Numbered from the stretch's first letter, positions 1 through 27,415 are shown. The stretch is 64,000 nucleotides of DNA from Plazaster borealis (GCA_021014325.1 CM037460.1:24404544-24468543), one strand, 5' to 3'. The notes: generated by a model not told the origin, from the letters alone. A program made the numbers and translations.

Positions 1-225
1 AAGGAGTAAACCATGACTAGAAAGTCTGTGGATCCTTGACAATATAAATACAAGACATGCAGTGCACAAGGGTGTATAGGATTGTATAGGTTGTAGTTAG
101 AATGTATTTAGTTATTAGTATAGTCAATTACTTGTAACATAACTGATAATTATAAAATTAATATACACTAATTACTTGAATTTATTAAAAGAAAAATAAC
201 CTCTAAATAATTGTTTTAGATTCTT

Positions 226-541
226 ACGTTGGCCAAACGTTGGGCCAATGTTGGAAATAAACGTCAATACGACGTCAGCTCCCGACGTTGTGCCAATTAA
301 AAAATATTACGTTTTCCCAACGTTGAACTAAAACGTCTAACGAACGTAAGACGTGCAGACGTCGGCAAAAAAGTGCCGACGTCATAACGGGGTTAGGCCG
401 ACGTTGGGCCAACGTTGGCCCAACGTCCTGGACGTTGGCCCGATGGAAAAAAAACGTCACCACAACGTCACATGCCAACGGTTGCCCAACCAAAAATGTG
501 TACGTTTGCCAACGTTGGGCCGACGTATACATGTTAGCTGG
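226..541. repeat. ACGTTGG-rich palindromic repeat
   Basis: This stretch is dominated by degenerate copies of ACGTTGG and its complement CCAACGT, often head to head (for example around 393-430), together with short palindromes such as the GTCGGC/GCCGAC pair near 360-380. It ends at about 541 in AGCTGGG. The structure resembles the terminal part of a DNA transposon with repetitive inverted termini. No transposase is visible, and the overlapping short reading frames on both strands are products of the repeat. Confidence 0.6.
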
Positions 542-715
542 GAGGTTTCTAGATAATTATTGTAGTCAATTTGCTCAGCGGCAATATTAAAGAAAACGCC
601 TTAAATGTGGATGAGATTTACCCCGTGAATTTGAGCAAGTCACAAACAGTTGGCTATTTTTTTCGGCTGTGCCATTTACCGGAACGGTCTCATTGACCAC
701 AGCAGCATAGCCTAC

Positions 716-950
716 ACTCTAAAATTTTGAGGTCAGATTTGACTCGGATCCGGACCCGTGGGGTCTGACTCTTTTCTGGGTTAATATGACCCGGAATCTG
801 TGTCAAAATGACCCAAAAAGGAGTCAGACTGAGGTAGAATCTGGGTAAAAATCCCATTTTCTGACCAGTGTCAGGGTCAACCTGACCCCGAAATGGATCA
901 GTCCCCCTTGGACCGGGAGTCCTGGTCAATATTGTGACCCGGGAGTGTAC
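716..950. repeat. GACCCGG/GGTCA-type interspersed repeat
   Basis: Many variants of GACCCGG, GGGTCA and TGACTC are arranged as partial inverted repeats. A related unit lies at 18,165-18,270, and its truncated homologue lies at 61,745-61,795. It looks like a non-autonomous foldback repeat with no coding content. Exact ends were not resolved. Confidence 0.5.
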
Positions 951-1034
951 TGCCGCTGCTTAGGTCATTGCCTTTTAGTCAGTCGGTTTTACCGAAGTAC
1001 ACCGCAGCACAGAGAGGCAAGTCTTCACTGTTAC

Positions 1035-16726
<15,692 letters not shown>

Positions 16727-16890
16727 TTTCCTTCAGTGTTGACAACCACTCAAGTGCTACGTTAATGATTCATACAATCAATCAGATGATTACGAAATAA
16801 TCAAGTTCATGTAAACCAGAAGAACGATTCGAGATTCAATGTGCGAGAGAGGGAGAGAAAGTATGCCACTACTCCCCATGCATAACATTC

Positions 16891-16900
16891 TGTATATAAG
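16891..16900 (-). promoter_or_regulatory. TATA-like box upstream of receptor exon 1 (copy A)
   Basis: On the minus strand the sequence is CTTATATACA, 165 bases before the ATG. The duplicated copies read CTTATACACA at the same place (about 52,930 and 62,912), so the box is weakened there. Assignment as the core promoter element is inferred from position and conservation of the flanks. Confidence 0.4.
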
Positions 16901-17061
16901 GAACTAAACTAAATGCGCCAGTAAACCAACTCTCGAACCCTTGAACTTTATAAAAACGTATTATGAAAATTAGCCATAGTCGATCCCCGTGCTCAGTGAT
17001 GTTTACTTATAGAATTTCCAGTGTTGAAATTATTGTCTAATTCGTGAAGGAATTCGTGCTG

Positions 17062-17076
17062 CCCCCCCCCCCCCCG
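17062..17076. repeat. Poly-C tract
   Basis: A run of about 14 C in the upstream region of block A. It is absent from blocks B and C, which read differently here. Confidence 0.6.
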
Positions 17077-18309
17077 TAAATAGTGGCAGTTTTGACGAAA
17101 TCGATTGCATTCTGAACCTGATCTTTGTGGCTGTTATTTCTTTCCCGAAGGGATCAAAATACATATCAACCGAATCCACACATTACGTGGTGTGTTGTGT
17201 CAAGTCATGTGACATTGTTGCATTGGTGTATACCCAACGTCGTCCCCATGCTGTGTCGAGCAGTACGAGGTCGGAGGTTGACTGCTCTCTCACCCTGGTA
17301 TAGGATCATTTGCATTTTGGATACGTATGCAAATTAGAATAGTCTGGCTGTGAACATGGTGAATACTGAATACACTTTTGTTCACCAGTCGTTGTCCAAT
17401 CAGGGTCCAAGTAAGGAGTTTCCTCCCAGGATTTACTATTGTAAACATGGTTGGAAATAAAGTAAACCATGGGGACGAGGTTGGTGTATACCTCTTTAAA
17501 GGTAGGGTCGTAGATTGGTTTCGACAACGTAAAGCTGATTTACAGGCAACATTATAAAGAAAGATACAATAAAAGTCACACGTGAAAGTTTCAGCGGAGT
17601 GTCTATACTTGCTGAGAAGGAAATCCCCGTTTAGAGAGGTGAGCGGGTACCAACTGCATCTCTAGCCGCAGCATTCGCAAACGGACGCTAAACCCTCTAA
17701 ACTCTGAGAAACGGTTCATGCATTTCTCGTATTCAAAAGTTTGTATTGCTGTCTAATCAACGGGGGCAATTCAGACGAAATAATTTATACTATCTTTATA
17801 AAAAATAGGCTTTCGAAGTACCAAAGTATGAGCCTAACCTTTAAGTTTGCGTTCATTGAGGCTGGGGAAATAGTCTGCGTAGACCCCTTTGTCTGTATAA
17901 TGGAAATTTGTGTTCATGATTGATGTGGCACACAGCAGGAAACAAGACAAGGATGTTGGAAGCCCCCCAAGGTCTGCTTGTTTATAACTCTTTTTATAAT
18001 AACTTTCTTTTTCAGATGTGTTTGTTTGGTGTACAATGATATCCGCTTCAACGAATGCCCTGTACATGCATAGGGTCGACTTCAGAGAAACATCAGAATC
18101 GTGTGGAACATTGAACAACAATATAGTGTTTTAGATTAAAACACACAAAACAAACAACAACTCGATCCCAGGTCAGAATTGACTCGGATTCCTGGTCAAA
18201 GGGGGCCAGACCCATTTCTGGGTCAGGCTAACCCACGAGACCCAGAATCTAAGGCAATTCTGACCCGGGAGTTTTTAGAGAGTAGTACTTTCTTCCTTAA
18301 GTTCAAAGT

Positions 18310-18568
18310 AATTGTCGATGTGTTTTACTCTTTCTCAGGTTTTATACTGTATGCCACTGTGTTTTTACAGTCATTGTTTATTGGTAAATTTATTTATTGT
18401 ATTCCTCATCCATTCCTTTATTCAGGTGTGTTTTATAATGTTTTTTAATCCTACTTGTAATTTTCTTACCGTTTTTACTATATTGCTAATTACTGATTGT
18501 AAATCACATCCAATTTGGCCTGTTGGCCACTAAATGTGATGTTAATCAAATGAAACGAAATGAAAGGT
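18310..18568 (+). repeat. Probable non-LTR element 3' tail
   Basis: An AT-rich stretch ends GATGTTAATCAAATGAAAC followed by a short AAATG-type repeat. This is the usual end of RTE-like LINEs, and the same tail is present in reverse orientation at 61,544-61,740, where it was split by the BEL insertion. No coding part is present. Confidence 0.45.
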
Positions 18569-18722
18569 GTGGCAGAAAAAGCTTATATCCAATACCCTAG
18601 CTCTGTATAGGACTTTTTCTCTGTGCTGTACACAAATACAGTAGTAAAATACGAACGTGAAAGGCCACCAGGGCTATCCAATACCCATGAAATCCAAACG
18701 TAAATTATTTTCCTCTATTTAA

Positions 18723-19096
18723 AGGTATCGTAGACGTTTGGTATTTACTCAAAATATATATTAGCATAAAAACTGACTTGGTAACGAGCAACAGAGAGCT
18801 GTTGATATTATAGTATAAAACATTGTGAGAAACGACTCCCTCTGAAGTAACGTAGTTTTTGAGAAAGAGGTAATTTCTCACTAAAATAATAAAAGACTTC
18901 TAGCTAGAAGCCTTTTATTCCTATCTGAGAGCACACAAATTTGTACAACAAGGGTGTTTTTTTCTTTCATCATTTTCTTGCAACTTCGATGACCAATTGA
19001 GCCCAAATTTTCACAGGCTTGTTGTTTTATGCATATGTTGGGATACACCAAATGAGAACACTGGTATTTGACAATTACCAAACGTGTACGATGCCT
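18723..19096. mobile_element. TTAA-flanked MITE, family 1 (second copy)
   Basis: TTAA at 18719-18722 and 19097-19100 flank a 374-bp copy of the element at 7,557-7,923, with the same inverted ends (AGGTATCGTAGACGTTTGG). Block C has no insertion at the matching place (about 53,635) and reads straight through from the outer to the inner flank, so this copy arrived after the duplication or was lost from block C. Confidence 0.78.
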
Positions 19097-19100
19097 TTAA

Positions 19101-20230
19101 CTAACAATAAGGAAATAACTTCTTTGCGACTGACAACCATTTGAACTAATATTTTCTTTGCGAATCTTAGCCCGAGTAACTATGGACCCTGTAACTCTCT
19201 TTTAACATCGGTCATCATCTGGCGAATGATATAGGATCCCAGTGAATGCCAAGTACATTTTCGGAGGTGTATAACCGTGCAAAGGAGCTACGAAAAAATG
19301 GCCTCAGAAACAAAGGGGGGTCACAGAAAACGGCTTCAAAATCATAGAAAGAGCTCCAAGGTAAACTTGAAACTAACCTAAAGTGTTCAGAAGATGTTGC
19401 TGGTAAATAGTGGTGGGGAACTTTGTCATACAATTTGGAAAAAAGGGGTACATTTTCGGATAAATCTACACTGATGGTGGACATAGCAGGCCATCCTTTG
19501 TCCTAAAAGTCAACCTCGCTGTGCTGATTGATGTAGTTGCGCAAGACCGATCGTTGTGAGGGGGGGGGGCGTTTCTCGGACTAGAAGATGATTTTGAGAA
19601 GAACTCTGGTCAAAACCAGAACAGTTCAAAAAGGCCTATAAGACCAAAAATTGTCTCAACCGTGGTGCTTCTCAGCACAAACTCCCTAAAGAAGAGGTTA
19701 TATACCTCCGCCAAAACGCTTTTTTTTTTCAATCTACATTACAGTTGGCGGAGTATTATTCTTCCAGCAGCTTTTTTTGAATATTGCAATATTAATTTCT
19801 CTCTGCGGGCGTTCCAGAAAACCATTGTTGTTTATACATAATGTTGTGGCTGATATTTGACATCAACGGAAACCAATTATCTACTTCGGCACCGAGAGAA
19901 GAGTTTCAAGTGCAACTCAATGTTCTCCTTTTGTTAGGGTTGTTTTTGTTGCACCCAAACACGCCTACGGTTACAAAGCGCTGGGGAAGTCACAAAAATG
20001 TACCCGTTGCAGTGTATTGTTGTTTTAAATGCCTGAGCACACATTGAACATTAGATTCTATTTTTTAAGGAAGTTTGATCGAAACTGTTTCCGTGATGTA
20101 TTATGCTAGACCTGTTCAAACTATAAAAAGTATCAAAGTAAACCCATCTTTGTTATAAGACTAACAAAACTTCTCTGCCGTGGTCACGTGCATGCTTTAT
20201 AAGGACCTTTGTCCACTAGCTTACCGCCCG
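19101..20230. other. Intergenic sequence, nothing recognised
   Basis: About 1.1 kb with a short G run at 19,560 and a T run at 19,721. Short open frames here show no domain, splice support or family resemblance. No RNA gene or clear repeat end could be supported. Confidence 0.5.
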
Positions 20231-20232
20231 GT

Positions 20233-20356
20233 TCATACTTCCTGCGAATGTTTCGTGTGAAGCGAATTTTTTGGCGTCACAATATTGGAAGGGCAGCACG
20301 TACCGTTTATTGCGTCACAAAAATTCGCTTCGCATTCGCATTCGCAGGAAGTATAC
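20233..20356. repeat. Small foldback element
   Basis: The arms ATACTTCCTGCGAATG (left) and CATTCGCAGGAAGTAT (right) are inverted copies. The inner parts GAAGCGAATTTTT and AAAAATTCGCTTC also pair, followed by GCGTCACA/TGCGTCAC. The total is about 124 bp, with no coding content. Confidence 0.7.
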
Positions 20357-20389
20357 TCTCATCTATTTCAATATGTAACTTTCCGTGAG

Positions 20390-21925
20390 TTACTTTCACT
20401 TGCTTATCCTGTTGAAACTTGAAACATGCGGTTCGAACCGAGCTGTCGTTTTATCATGTGTTTGTCGAATTCAAGCTTGGATGCAAGATAACTTCCTGAA
20501 ACTCAATGATGACAAATCAGAGTTCGTGATGGTTCACGTCAATTACGTTCTAAAGTTTCAGTTCCTCATCTGAAATAACTCCTTTTGTTCAAGCTCATAA
20601 TCTTGGTATCATATTGACTCTACACTGTCACTAAATACTTTTGTTTCTAATATCGTTCTTGCTGCATCATTACACATCCGTGATATTATAGCCAAAATAA
20701 ATAAGAAAATATTGTTAAGTCCAATGCTACAGAGCAAATTATACACCATGCTGTAATTTCTCGATTAGACATTGTGTGACTCACTTTTAATTGGTCTTCC
20801 ATGTCCACAAATTGATGGTCTTCAACGCATTCAGAACTCTGCTGCTCGTGATTACCAGGTAAAAAAGTCCTCCTCATATTACACCTATTATTAAAAAGAG
20901 TTGCACTGGTTACCAGTAAGTAGCAAGATTTAAGTATAAACTATTGCTCTTTGTGTGTGATGGGCATAGATCACGGGGGGGGGGTGGGGCTTTCACAGTG
21001 ATCAGAGCACCCAAGTCCAGATTTCACTGCATATTTAAAAAAAAAATTCTAAGAGGCTGTGACACTTTCATATAGTTTGTTAGTGCTTTGGTTTAGTTAG
21101 TTACGGTACCCCTTTTTCGTTCTGAAGAGTATTTGCGCCCTCTGTCGACAAAAACTCATCATTCGATCGTAGAACAGCGATGCCCCCCGCCTATCCACCA
21201 CCGAACGGTGCTCCGAGGTTCAACGTTACGGTTTAGGCTCCGTCTCAAAACTTATTTGTGTGAAAATGAATGTGGCACACAGTACTTTAGAAACATAGAA
21301 ACGTTTTCTACAAACAGTACCTATGCTTTAACAAAAAAACTTAGCAGAAGGACCTTTTTAAGATGGAGCCTGAAAGGTATTGTACACTTTAGGTAACAGT
21401 TCAAAATCAGTGTCCACATTTTGTGTGATTCAACATATGCATGAACAAACAAACCTGTGAAAGTTTGAGGTCAATTGGTCATCGAGATCACGAGAAAATA
21501 GTGAAAAGAGACCTTATGTGTTTTCTGTGTTTTCAAAATATCGCACGTGATAAAAACTATTGTTTTTCTCATTTCTCAGAAACGATAGCATTTTAGGCAG
21601 AAATATTTTAAGGAACCCTTTCAACCATTACTTACTTTAAATTATGTAAGTTGTGTGAACATTTGTGTTTTTCGATCTTACCAATAGTGTACAGGGCCTT
21701 TAAACCTCTCATCAACGGTGCCCCTCCATATACTGATGATTTGCTTAAACTTTACAATCCTCCTCACAAACTCCTTTCTTACAATAACCTCCTCATTGAT
21801 CCTAATGTTCACGGGGTGAGCAATGTAATTCTCAGGCTGCACCGCGCCTATGGAAAAAACAAGTCATCAGAGGTCGAATCATCGATTTCTTTAAACCGGT
21901 TTAAGAAAAACCTCAAACTTTAAAT
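20390..21925 (+). pseudogene. Decayed CR1/L2-like LINE, 3' part of the RT ORF, split by a MITE-like insert
   Basis: The reading IQAWMQDNFLKLNDDKSEF is the post-YADD block typical of CR1/L2-type reverse transcriptases. It is followed in other frames by a HNLG(I)I-like block near 20,600, a LIGLP..QIDGLQ-like block near 20,800 and a HRTVLRGSTLRFR-type end at about 21,200. The frame breaks many times. About 21,371-21,700 is a later insertion. The coding trace resumes with VYRAFKPLINGAPPYTDDL at 21,690-21,925, which belongs before the end block, so local rearrangement is likely. Confidence 0.6.
21371..21700. mobile_element. MITE related to family 1, inserted in the LINE
   Basis: The left end AGGTATTGTACACTTTAGG and the right end ATAGTGTACAGGGCCTTTAA are inverted relatives of the family-1 ends. 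The interior keeps the CCTGTGAAAGTTTGAGGTCA block also seen at about 7,840 and 42,640. The left TTAA is not perfect, so the boundary is approximate. Confidence 0.5.
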
Positions 21926-22367
21926 CTTGTTAATGAAGCATCTCGAATAAAGTTGTTTTCAGCATGCCATGGGTTTGAACCATTGTATTTTATGCTATAA
22001 TCAGAAGATACTATTATACATGGCGTTACCACAACACCGCGACAAGTGTTTGGAACCAATTCTCAGGTCTGTCTGGAGCGTAAGAGATAATTCACACTTT
22101 CTCTCTCCTGAGCGCCCCTCACCTTTTCCCTCATAAAAAAAACAAAGAGGTTCCCAATCAATTAACGAATTGTACAAGCCTTATTTGACGTTTTTCGATT
22201 TAAAGGCTTCTGAATTAAACAACCCCACCCCACCCCTACGAGACTGTCCATTGCTTGTATGAAGTAAAGTATCAACCCCTCTTTCCTCGCAAACAGCGCC
22301 CCCTGTTGGTTCTGTTGGTTCTGCCGCTTCTGAGCGGGAAGCAGGATTTTTTCCTACCAACTTGTTG

Positions 22368-23328
22368 TCCCGTAGCCCGAACATCTGACGTCACACTTCG
22401 AGGCTCGTGAATAACGCCATGAGCCAATGGAGGGATCCTGGTAGATGTACCTTTGACCTGCCATCCATTCACACGGCACAGATTCGTAGTCACACACACG
22501 TGTACACACTTATTTACATTGTGCATAAACAACATAACATAAAAACATTATGAACACGTGCGCAGCAGCAGACAATCGAAAAGTTCCTGCTGTATGGTGG
22601 AGCTGAAAAACACGTCACTTCGGAGCGGACCGATCATAACACAGATATGGAAAGCTTACGTCACTGCCCGTTTATCCAATGAAATCATTGTATCCAATGA
22701 AATAATTGGGTCTGTAAAACCAGTACCTGTCTTTGTCGGAAAAAGTGTAGTTGTAGTTGTAGTTGTAGTAGTTAGTTGTAGTAGTTGTGTAGTTGTCCCC
22801 ATTCGGGAAATTAACATGGGCTGATGAAGGAGGATGATTCAAGAGAGGGCGCTTTTCATAAGAAGTTTGTACACAGTTTGCCGTATGGGGGACAACAAGT
22901 TCGTAGGAAAAAAATCTCGCAAGCGGGAAACGGGCCGCCTAGACTGGTCCCCTGTCTTTATCCGCAGAGATAAAGACAGGCATTGGTCTTACAGGCCCAA
23001 CGCTTTCATTGGATACAATGATTTCATTGGATAACCGTGCAGTGACGTATAAACTTTCCACATCTGTGCTGTGCTATGATTGTGTAGAGGTGATTATATA
23101 GTTTGTCAGCTTGCACTTCTTTCGATCGTCTGCATGCAGCGTGTGCATATAATATTGTACCTGAATGTCTTGATGTTTTATTCACTGTGGTGACATGAAC
23201 GGGTGATTGACCGTGAATGGATGTGAGGTCAAAGGTACATCTGGCAGGATCTGGTCAGGCGCTCGGGGCAGGTATCATGGCGTTATACACGGGCCTCGAA
23301 GTGTGACGTCAGATGTTCAAGCTACGGG
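22368..23328. mobile_element. About 960-bp foldback element with long imperfect arms
   Basis: The left arm starts at CCCGTAGCCCGAACATCTGA and the right arm ends with its inverse at about 23,328. Inner parts also pair: ATGTACCTTTGACCT near 22,445 with AGGTCAAAGGTACAT near 23,227, and TTATCCAATGAAATCATTG near 22,672 with its inverse near 23,015. The loop contains a GTAGTT microsatellite (22,747-22,795). No transposase is visible. Confidence 0.65.
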
Positions 23329-23329
23329 G

Positions 23330-23805
23330 GCAGCCAAGTGTTCAGGGTTCAATGTTGATTTTTCGTAGCACGAATTTGTTGTTTAATTGCTCAAATTATA
23401 ATGACGAGCCTGCGTCTTTAATCATTGAAATGGTTTGTTGTAGTAGCGTTAACGGGGGATGGGGAAAAGGGGCGCCCCCCCCCGAACCCTTGCCCCCATA
23501 CACTTAGATGAGATTTAATGGTTCAATTCAAACAAACATAGCCCCCAATTTTTAATTTTTTTTCCCCATTGCAGTAGACTTTTTGACCACTCGTTAATTG
23601 TAAAGACCAAATTGCAAAGCCCAGACTTTCTGTAGTGGCTTTGTAACAGATACAGTTACAGACTCATAGATGTTATGCAAATTAGCACTTACCTGCATGC
23701 TTGAGTGATTGTTAGATTTTGCCCAGTGCTATTGTGCTATTTAGGTATGGCTCGCTATAGCCTACAGGAGTTCATGAAGTGAACATGTTTAAGCATACTG
23801 TATAT
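23330..23805. other. Left flank of the Gypsy element, nothing recognised
   Basis: AT-rich sequence with a C run near 23,476. No supported gene or repeat. Confidence 0.45.
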
Positions 23806-24829
23806 TGTAGCGGATTAAATTCACCGCCAGTAGAAATTAGGAATACGAACAACTAAAATCACTAAGAGAAATCGAGAACAGAATAATTGAAACAAGATGG
23901 AAACGAAATGCCGATACATAGTTATATTTTATCCCTTAACGGGACCATCCAAACAACGTATACCAAATGACAAGGCTTTTTGCCACAAAGGAAAATACTA
24001 AACAAAGTCTGGCAAAGCAAAGATTTCGGGACACTCCTAAACTAAAATAAATAAATGGTATTACCTTAATAATGGTCGGATGACTGGCTGCAACTTATAC
24101 AACTTAAACAACCCAACTTTATACAGAAAAACTAACACCCAGCCTCCGACCACAACCTCCTGCTCCCTGCCACAGGACAAGACTGCCACCCCGAGCTCTA
24201 AGGCCCAGTGGTTTTATTAGAGTGGTCTGTAAGATTAACAATAACCATTAACTGCATTCCTTCTCCCAGATAGGGAGAACTGGAATGTCTAATTATTACA
24301 AGACAATTACAAATAACTGCATTCCTTCTCCCAGACCGAGAAATTGGAATGACTCTTAAATATTACAAGACAATAACTGCATTCCGTCTCCCAGACCGAG
24401 AAACTGGAATGACTCTTAAATATTACAAGACAATAACCAATAACTGCATTCCTTCTCCCCGACTGAGAAACTGGAATGACTCTTAAATATTACAAGACAA
24501 TAACCAATAACTGCATTCCTTCTCCCAGATAGGGAGAACTGGAATGTCTAATTATTACAAGACAATTACAAATAACTGCATTCCTTCTCCCAGACCGAGA
24601 AATTGGAATGACTCTTAAATATTACAAGACAATAACTGCATTCCTTCTCCCAGACCGAGAAACTGGAATGACTCTTAAATATTACAAGACAATAACCAAT
24701 AACTGCATTCCTTCTCCCCGACTGAGAAACTGGAATGACTCTTAAATATTACAAGACAATAACCAATAACTGCATTCCTTCTCCCCGACTGAGAAACTGG
24801 AATGACTCTTAATCATCTTATCCATCACA
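23806..24829 (-). repeat. Gypsy 3' LTR (1,024 bp)
   Basis: It matches 30,258-31,734 base for base except for a few substitutions (for example near 24,067 and 24,375) and the number of internal tandem units (9 here). It is the downstream LTR because the element reads on the minus strand. Confidence 0.92.
24250..24811. repeat. Hairpin tandem array in the 3' LTR, 9 units
   Basis: Units of about 58-69 bp each contain ACTGCATTCCTTCTCCC followed within a few bases by GAGAAACTGGAAT. The two can pair as a hairpin (ATTCC/GGAAT and TTCTCCC/GGGAGAA, the latter perfect in the AGATAGGGAGAA variant). Four sub-types alternate in a higher-order order (A-B-C-D-A-B-C-D-D). Confidence 0.85.
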
Positions 24830-25234
24830 CTACCCTCCTCCCACAGAAGGCGTGTCCCCACAACTTAATGGTGAATAAAAAATATATATATTAATATCAA
24901 TCGGTATCATATAATGTCCAAAGATGATTTGCAAAACTTCATGGAGATAGGTTCAAATGAACATTTGTTTTACTAGATGTTACATAGGCTTTTAAATGAA
25001 GAAAGTGTCCACAGTTGGTCTGCAGCCCAAAGGAGCACCATCAAAATGTAGCATGTAAAGCCCATAAATCAAAATGTTCAAGTTCGGTTAGATCACGAAA
25101 TCTCCTGTTTGCATCCAGCGGGGAGGTTGACGGTTTCGTCGCGGGTGATTTGGCCGGCCGGTCCAATTATCACTGCCATGTTGTTCTGAAACTTCTAATT
25201 CATCCTCTCCCTCAGTGTCATGGTTGTGGATGAT

Positions 25235-27415
25235 TTAGTTACCGAGTGGGGTATCTGAGGCAAAATTTATCCCTGCCTCATCCCCAAGTCCACGATCCTC
25301 CTTTGACGTGTTATCTCTCACGTCTGCTACTTCAACCTCCCGTTCAGTAGAATCGTTAGCTGAAGCCCTGACTCCTCGTAGGTTTGTCGGTAGATTTGAA
25401 GGCGCCTCATCCCGCCTATCAACAGTGGTAGTGCCATCTTCGTTCTCGCCTGAAGGATCCTGTTCAAAAGTACTTGAATAGCACGGTTTTAACCTATCAA
25501 AATGTACCACCACACGATAGTGCGTTTTTACATTTTCAATCCTGTACACAGCATCTGAAATACACTTTATGACAATGAATGGGCCTTTCCAAAAAGATTG
25601 CAACTTAGGACTTAGACCAACTTTTCTTCTAGGGCAAAATAACCAAACCTTATCACCCTCCTTGTAAGGTTTACCTTTGAGTTTTGCATCATACAAGCGT
25701 TTTTGACGTTTTTGCTCGCCTTGTATATGATTTCGTGCCATCTCAAAAGCTCTGTGCATGCGACCATCTATCTCAGATGCATATGCCTCTGGGGTCACAA
25801 TTTCACTTGTTTCTGGCGTTGGTTGAGTGACTAAAACATCAAGAGGTAAATTTACCTCTCTGCCAAACATCATTCTATTTGGGCTAATTCCGGTGGTTTC
25901 TTGCTCACTTGCCCGATAACTCATCATAACATATGGAATGTGTGTATCCCAGTCAGCTTGGTCGTCACATACATACATGCTTAACATAGACAATATAGTT
26001 CTATTAAATCTTTCCACGAGACCATCAGACTGTGGGTGATAAGCAGTAGTCCTAGTTTTATTGATTCCTAAAAGGCGGCACACGGATTGAAATATCTTGC
26101 TTTGGAAATTCGAACCTTGGTCTGAATGAAGGGATAACGGAACTCCGTAACGGCAAATAAATTGCTCAACCAAAACTTTGGCTACTGTTTCTGCCTCCTG
26201 ATTTCTCAAAGGATAGGCCTCAGCCCACTTTGTGAAATAGTCCATAACTATCAGAATGTAATGGTTACCATTTCTTGACCGAGGCAAGGGACCAAGTATA
26301 TCCAAAGCTACCCTTTCAAAGGGGGCACCAACCAGGGAAGGTTTCATTGAACTTCGAAATTTGGGTGCAGGTGTTTTACGTTTTGCACATTTTTCACACT
26401 GCCTAATCCAGTTTGTTATGAAAGAACGGTAGCCTATCCAATAATACTGACGTTGGATTTTCTTAAAGGTTTTTGTTCTACCTAAATGGCCACCAGTTCT
26501 GGAATCATGTGCTAATTGCACCACTTCTTTTTGTAATGATCTTGGAATCACCAACTGCTTAGTACTTGACGAAGAATTATCAACATAACGTCTGTACAAC
26601 ATACCTTGTTCTAGCTCTAGCTGGTCCCAAATATACCAGTATCCCTTAGTCTCCCGGCCCAGACCACCAATCAGACTTCCGGGAGGTTTCTCAGCAGAAC
26701 TTTCCTTCATCTTTATGATTGGTGCTAACACATCATCGTTCCGCTGAGCCTCCCGTAGTCCGACCGGGTCCAAACCTGTAAAGACACTAAGAGAACAACT
26801 GTTAACTTTGTCATTAACAACATTTACATTCACTGGTCCATCCTCATTTTCAAATGGCATTCTTGAAAGGGAATCTGCATTTTTATGTTGACTTCCCTGT
26901 CTATAACAAATTTCATAGTCAAACGCACTCAAAGTTTCTATCCATCTGGCCAATTGGCCTTGTACATCTTTGAAATTGCACAGCCATCTTAGTGAGCCAT
27001 GGTCGGTGCGTATGGTAAATTTTCTCCCGTATAAGTAATGTTTAAAGTGTTTCACAAAATGTACAACTGCGAGGAGTTCTCTCTTTGTTACACTGTAATT
27101 TCGTTCACTTTTAGTCAATTTACGACTTCCGTAACTTATAACTTTCTCTTGTCCTTCTTGGATTTGTGAAAGAACTCCACCAATGCCCTTATCGCTAGCA
27201 TCTGTATCTAGAATAAAAGGCTTTGAAAAGTCAGGAAATGTAAGAATACTTGCAGAAGTTAGCTTACGTTTAAGTTCCTGAAAAGACTGTTCACACTCGA
27301 TAGTCCATTTAAAACCTACGTTCTTATGAGTCAGTTTATGAAGTGGTGATGCTATAAGAGCAAAATTTTGAATGAAACGTCGATAATAGGAACATAACCC
27401 AAGAAAACTACGCAC
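25235..27415 (-). CDS. Gypsy pol: RNase H and integrase (726 codons)
   Basis: The open part begins at the end of RT (SFLGLCSYYRRFIQNFA), then RNase H (FILDTDASDKGIGGVLSQ; TKRELLAVV; IRTDHGSLRWL; NADSLSRMP). Next come the integrase H2C2 zinc module (H...H, then CEKCAKRK), the catalytic core (DILGPLPRS; HSDQGSNF; a Glu in GLVERFNRT) and a C-terminal chromatin/DNA-binding part (GDKVWLFCPRRKVGLSPKL, WKGPFIV). Integrase joins the cDNA to the genome; RNase H degrades the RNA strand. The stop lies about 400 bp before the LTR. Upstream it is separated from the rest of RT by a frame break at about 27,440. All catalytic acidic residues looked for are present. Confidence 0.93.
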   Translation of the reverse strand: MRSFLGLCSYYRRFIQNFALIASPLHKLTHKNVGFKWTIECEQSFQELKRKLTSASILTFPDFSKPFILDTDASDKGIGGVLSQIQEGQEKVISYGSRKLTKSERNYSVTKRELLAVVHFVKHFKHYLYGRKFTIRTDHGSLRWLCNFKDVQGQLARWIETLSAFDYEICYRQGSQHKNADSLSRMPFENEDGPVNVNVVNDKVNSCSLSVFTGLDPVGLREAQRNDDVLAPIIKMKESSAEKPPGSLIGGLGRETKGYWYIWDQLELEQGMLYRRYVDNSSSSTKQLVIPRSLQKEVVQLAHDSRTGGHLGRTKTFKKIQRQYYWIGYRSFITNWIRQCEKCAKRKTPAPKFRSSMKPSLVGAPFERVALDILGPLPRSRNGNHYILIVMDYFTKWAEAYPLRNQEAETVAKVLVEQFICRYGVPLSLHSDQGSNFQSKIFQSVCRLLGINKTRTTAYHPQSDGLVERFNRTILSMLSMYVCDDQADWDTHIPYVMMSYRASEQETTGISPNRMMFGREVNLPLDVLVTQPTPETSEIVTPEAYASEIDGRMHRAFEMARNHIQGEQKRQKRLYDAKLKGKPYKEGDKVWLFCPRRKVGLSPKLQSFWKGPFIVIKCISDAVYRIENVKTHYRVVVHFDRLKPCYSSTFEQDPSGENEDGTTTVDRRDEAPSNLPTNLRGVRASANDSTEREVEVADVRDNTSKEDRGLGDEAGINFASDTPLGN

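Noticed and set aside
275..556. Overlapping short frames on both strands
   Set aside because: By-products of the ACGTTGG repeat, which avoids stops in several frames.
24250..24811. Regular direct repeats resembling a CRISPR array
   Set aside because: Units are head-to-tail variants with no unique spacers and lie within an LTR of a eukaryotic retrotransposon.
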